Below are positions 15,153-16,391 of a DNA stretch of 16,391 bases, in pieces. The position numbers and the translations under genes are program-made. This DNA comes from an uncultured Porphyromonadaceae bacterium (GTDB lineage: Bacteria; Bacteroidota; Bacteroidia; Bacteroidales; Barnesiellaceae_A). Below the pieces are notes generated by a model. That model had not been told where the DNA came from and did no database searches. It saw only the letters and a program-made list of their open reading frames with translations. The stretch's first letter is position 1. Every line of letters starts with the position of its first letter. The stretch is from NCBI GenBank assembly GCA_900542255.1, contig UQMR01000050.1:1-16391 (forward strand). The letters run 5' to 3'.

Positions 15153-15177
15153 ATAATGCATGCATATTTTGCAGGGC
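15143..15177. repeat. 13-bp inverted repeat over the PNP -33 box
   Basis: GCCCTGCAAAATA (15143-15155) and TATTTTGCAGGGC (15165-15177) are perfect complements around a 9-base loop. The core CCTGCAAAA is present a third time in the PNP leader (15092-15100). It could be an operator or a hairpin from an upstream transcript. Confidence 0.65.
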
Positions 15178-15189
15178 GAAGAGTAGTCT

Positions 15190-15252
15190 ATATACATCAT
15201 CGGTATAGGAATAGTGTATTTATTCGAATGTACTATATATTTATGATGTATA
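15190..15252. repeat. Nested inverted repeat in AT-rich DNA
   Basis: TATACATCAT (15191-15200) and ATGATGTATA (15243-15252) are perfect complements, enclosing a second pair ATAGT/ACTAT and a central ATTCGAAT palindrome. No coding frame covers it. Confidence 0.5.
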
Positions 15253-15391
15253 ATTTTATGGAATGGCAGAATTTTAAGAACTTGCAAAAGCTAATAATTA
15301 CAAACAATGGTGTTTGAGTTAAAAATTGGGGAAATAAATAGATGCTAAGAGTTCTGTAAATGGCTTGGAATTTTCTGTTTTCGAGAATACT
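15253..15391. other. AT-rich stretch without recognisable genes
   Basis: Together with the repeats on either side, this fills the gap of about 430 bases between the PNP start codon and the last gene. I see no ORF, tRNA or consensus promoter in it. Confidence 0.6.
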
Positions 15392-15450
15392 AAAATAGTT
15401 GTGTCAGCATGGTAATAATAACTATTTAGCCATACTGACACAACTATTTT
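15392..15450 (-). terminator. Terminator of the DUF4136-like gene
   Basis: A perfect 16-bp stem AAAATAGTTGTGTCAG (15392-15407) / CTGACACAACTATTTT (15435-15450) lies 21 bases past the stop codon. On the minus strand it is followed by AGTATTCTCG. The loop contains AACTATTT (15420-15427), which can also pair with AAATAGTT (15393-15400), and an inner ATGG/CCAT pair. Confidence 0.75.
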
Positions 15451-15470
15451 ATGCTGGAAGGATAAGTCTT

Positions 15471-16391
15471 TTATATGTCGTCAGGAATATAATATGTTCG
15501 TAAGATTACGAGTCCAAAAGGCAAGAACTCCTTAAAATTAGATAATTCTGAGTATGGATAGTATCCATAGAGCCTTATCTTATATCTTTTTTTATTTCTT
15601 ATAGTTTGTATCTCTGCATATTCATGTTGTACTACCTTTATTTTCTTTATACGATCGCCTGTTCTTAATCCGTGTTCCATATATGCTTCGCTTTCGGGAT
15701 GTATATAGTAAATCGTTCCGCTATCATAAGTTTTGTATTTAGGTTTGGTAAGGGATATGAGATAGTGCTGCGGTTTTAGTACTCCCATGATAGGTGTTTC
15801 TACATAAGAAGAGAGACTTTTATAGATATTCATGGCATCAATCTTCCTATTGGTAGTCCAGTCGTATTTTAATTGATAAATTATAGGAGGAACGGTATTG
15901 TCGAGTTTAGAGGCATCTAACATGCAGACTTCATAAAATATTGAAGATTGTGCCAATTCTTTTTCATATCCACCTTCTCTGATGACTTCTGCATCGTTGA
16001 TGGTACGATACTCTTGAAATTGTCCTACCCAGTTATATACTCTTTTGGTGTGGCTCCCGGTAGTTACTACTTTACTCGTTGGAGGGACATAAGCGTATGA
16101 TATACTCTCATTTGCTTTTTTTGATATGGTTATGATAATATCGGGATTATCGGTATCTCTTTTCATATTGCCGTTAGATAGGTTATTCGAGATAATTTCA
16201 AATAGTTCCTTATCGGTCAATGGGTCAGTTCCTCTCAGTGCTAAATCATACGTTTTATATTTTGACCAATCGACATCTTTGTCCCATAGTATAGACAATT
16301 TGCCCGATTCGTAATATTGATGTATGAGAAAATCACCTCGTTCATAATCGCTCAGAGTGTTACTAAATATTGTTTTATAAGTATCTGAATA
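15471..16391 (-). CDS. Hypothetical protein with DUF4136-like segment, 5' end outside the window
   Basis: The frame is open through the right edge, giving 306 visible residues, so the first part of the protein is missing here. An in-frame TTG at 16298 is not needed as a start, because sensible sequence (QYYESGKL) continues upstream of it. Residues 39-50 (DVDWSKYKTYDL) followed by an ELFEIISNNL helix and NPDIIITIS match the DUF4136 pattern found in Bacteroidota lipoproteins. The C-terminal third contains AYMEHGLRTGDRIKKIK, which looks like the ligand-groove turn of a PDZ-like domain. Coding sequence is visibly more AT-rich than pnp and thiL, suggesting a different origin or low expression. Both domain guesses are tentative; the function is unknown. 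Confidence 0.7.
   Translation of the reverse strand, partial: YSDTYKTIFSNTLSDYERGDFLIHQYYESGKLSILWDKDVDWSKYKTYDLALRGTDPLTDKELFEIISNNLSNGNMKRDTDNPDIIITISKKANESISYAYVPPTSKVVTTGSHTKRVYNWVGQFQEYRTINDAEVIREGGYEKELAQSSIFYEVCMLDASKLDNTVPPIIYQLKYDWTTNRKIDAMNIYKSLSSYVETPIMGVLKPQHYLISLTKPKYKTYDSGTIYYIHPESEAYMEHGLRTGDRIKKIKVVQHEYAEIQTIRNKKRYKIRLYGYYPYSELSNFKEFLPFGLVILRTYYIPDDI

Noticed and set aside
15045..15287. Longer N-terminus for the purine nucleoside phosphorylase
   Set aside because: It would begin upstream of the consensus promoter and adds residues with no PNP counterpart.

Overview
The window is chromosomal DNA from a Bacteroidota bacterium, most likely order Bacteroidales; the genus cannot be fixed from sequence alone. 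Nine transcription starts carry the Bacteroidetes primary sigma-factor signature (TTTG or a close variant, 19-21 bp, TAnnTTTG), Shine-Dalgarno sites are not evident, the tRNA genes do not encode CCA, and several proteins (Tdk, FabG, a secreted protein with a C-terminal sorting-like tail, a TPR-membrane-HTH regulator) have typical Bacteroidales forms. Most protein genes lie on the minus strand.

Layout. 1-2500: the left edge cuts a 5'-truncated piece of a mobilization relaxase, overlapping by ATGA the end of a double-domain GNAT acetyltransferase. Upstream of that is a YdeI/OmpD-associated family protein, then a gene-free stretch and tRNA-His with its terminator. 2540-3155: a G/T-rich gene-free stretch between two converging tRNA transcription units (tRNA-His plus, tRNA-Lys minus). 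3196-5914: secreted esterase, thymidine kinase and an AI-2E-type membrane permease, all minus, possibly cotranscribed. 5955-6232: a promoter, a roughly 195-nt folded non-coding RNA resembling 6S RNA, and a terminator. 6290-8583: an RluA-type pseudouridine synthase, then a TetR-fabG unit with its own promoter, a candidate operator and a terminator. 8719-8871: initiator tRNA-fMet with promoter and terminator.

8895-13009: a 705-residue secreted protein of unknown function, divergent from a signal-peptide/TPR/transmembrane/coiled-coil/HTH regulator. Both promoters lie in their short shared intergenic region, together with a tandem 9-bp repeat, so the regulator plausibly controls the secreted protein. 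13120-15152: thiL (thiamine-phosphate kinase) and a purine nucleoside phosphorylase form a tight operon driven from a promoter with three copies of one 9-bp motif. 15060-16391: an AT-rich stretch dense in inverted repeats, then the 3' part of an AT-rich gene with a DUF4136-like segment, occupying the place where related genomes usually have lpxK.

Most of the window is conserved housekeeping. No complete new defence, mobile or biosynthetic system is visible. The best candidates for follow-up are the 6S-like RNA, the regulator/secreted-protein pair, the truncated relaxase junction, and the AT-rich right end.
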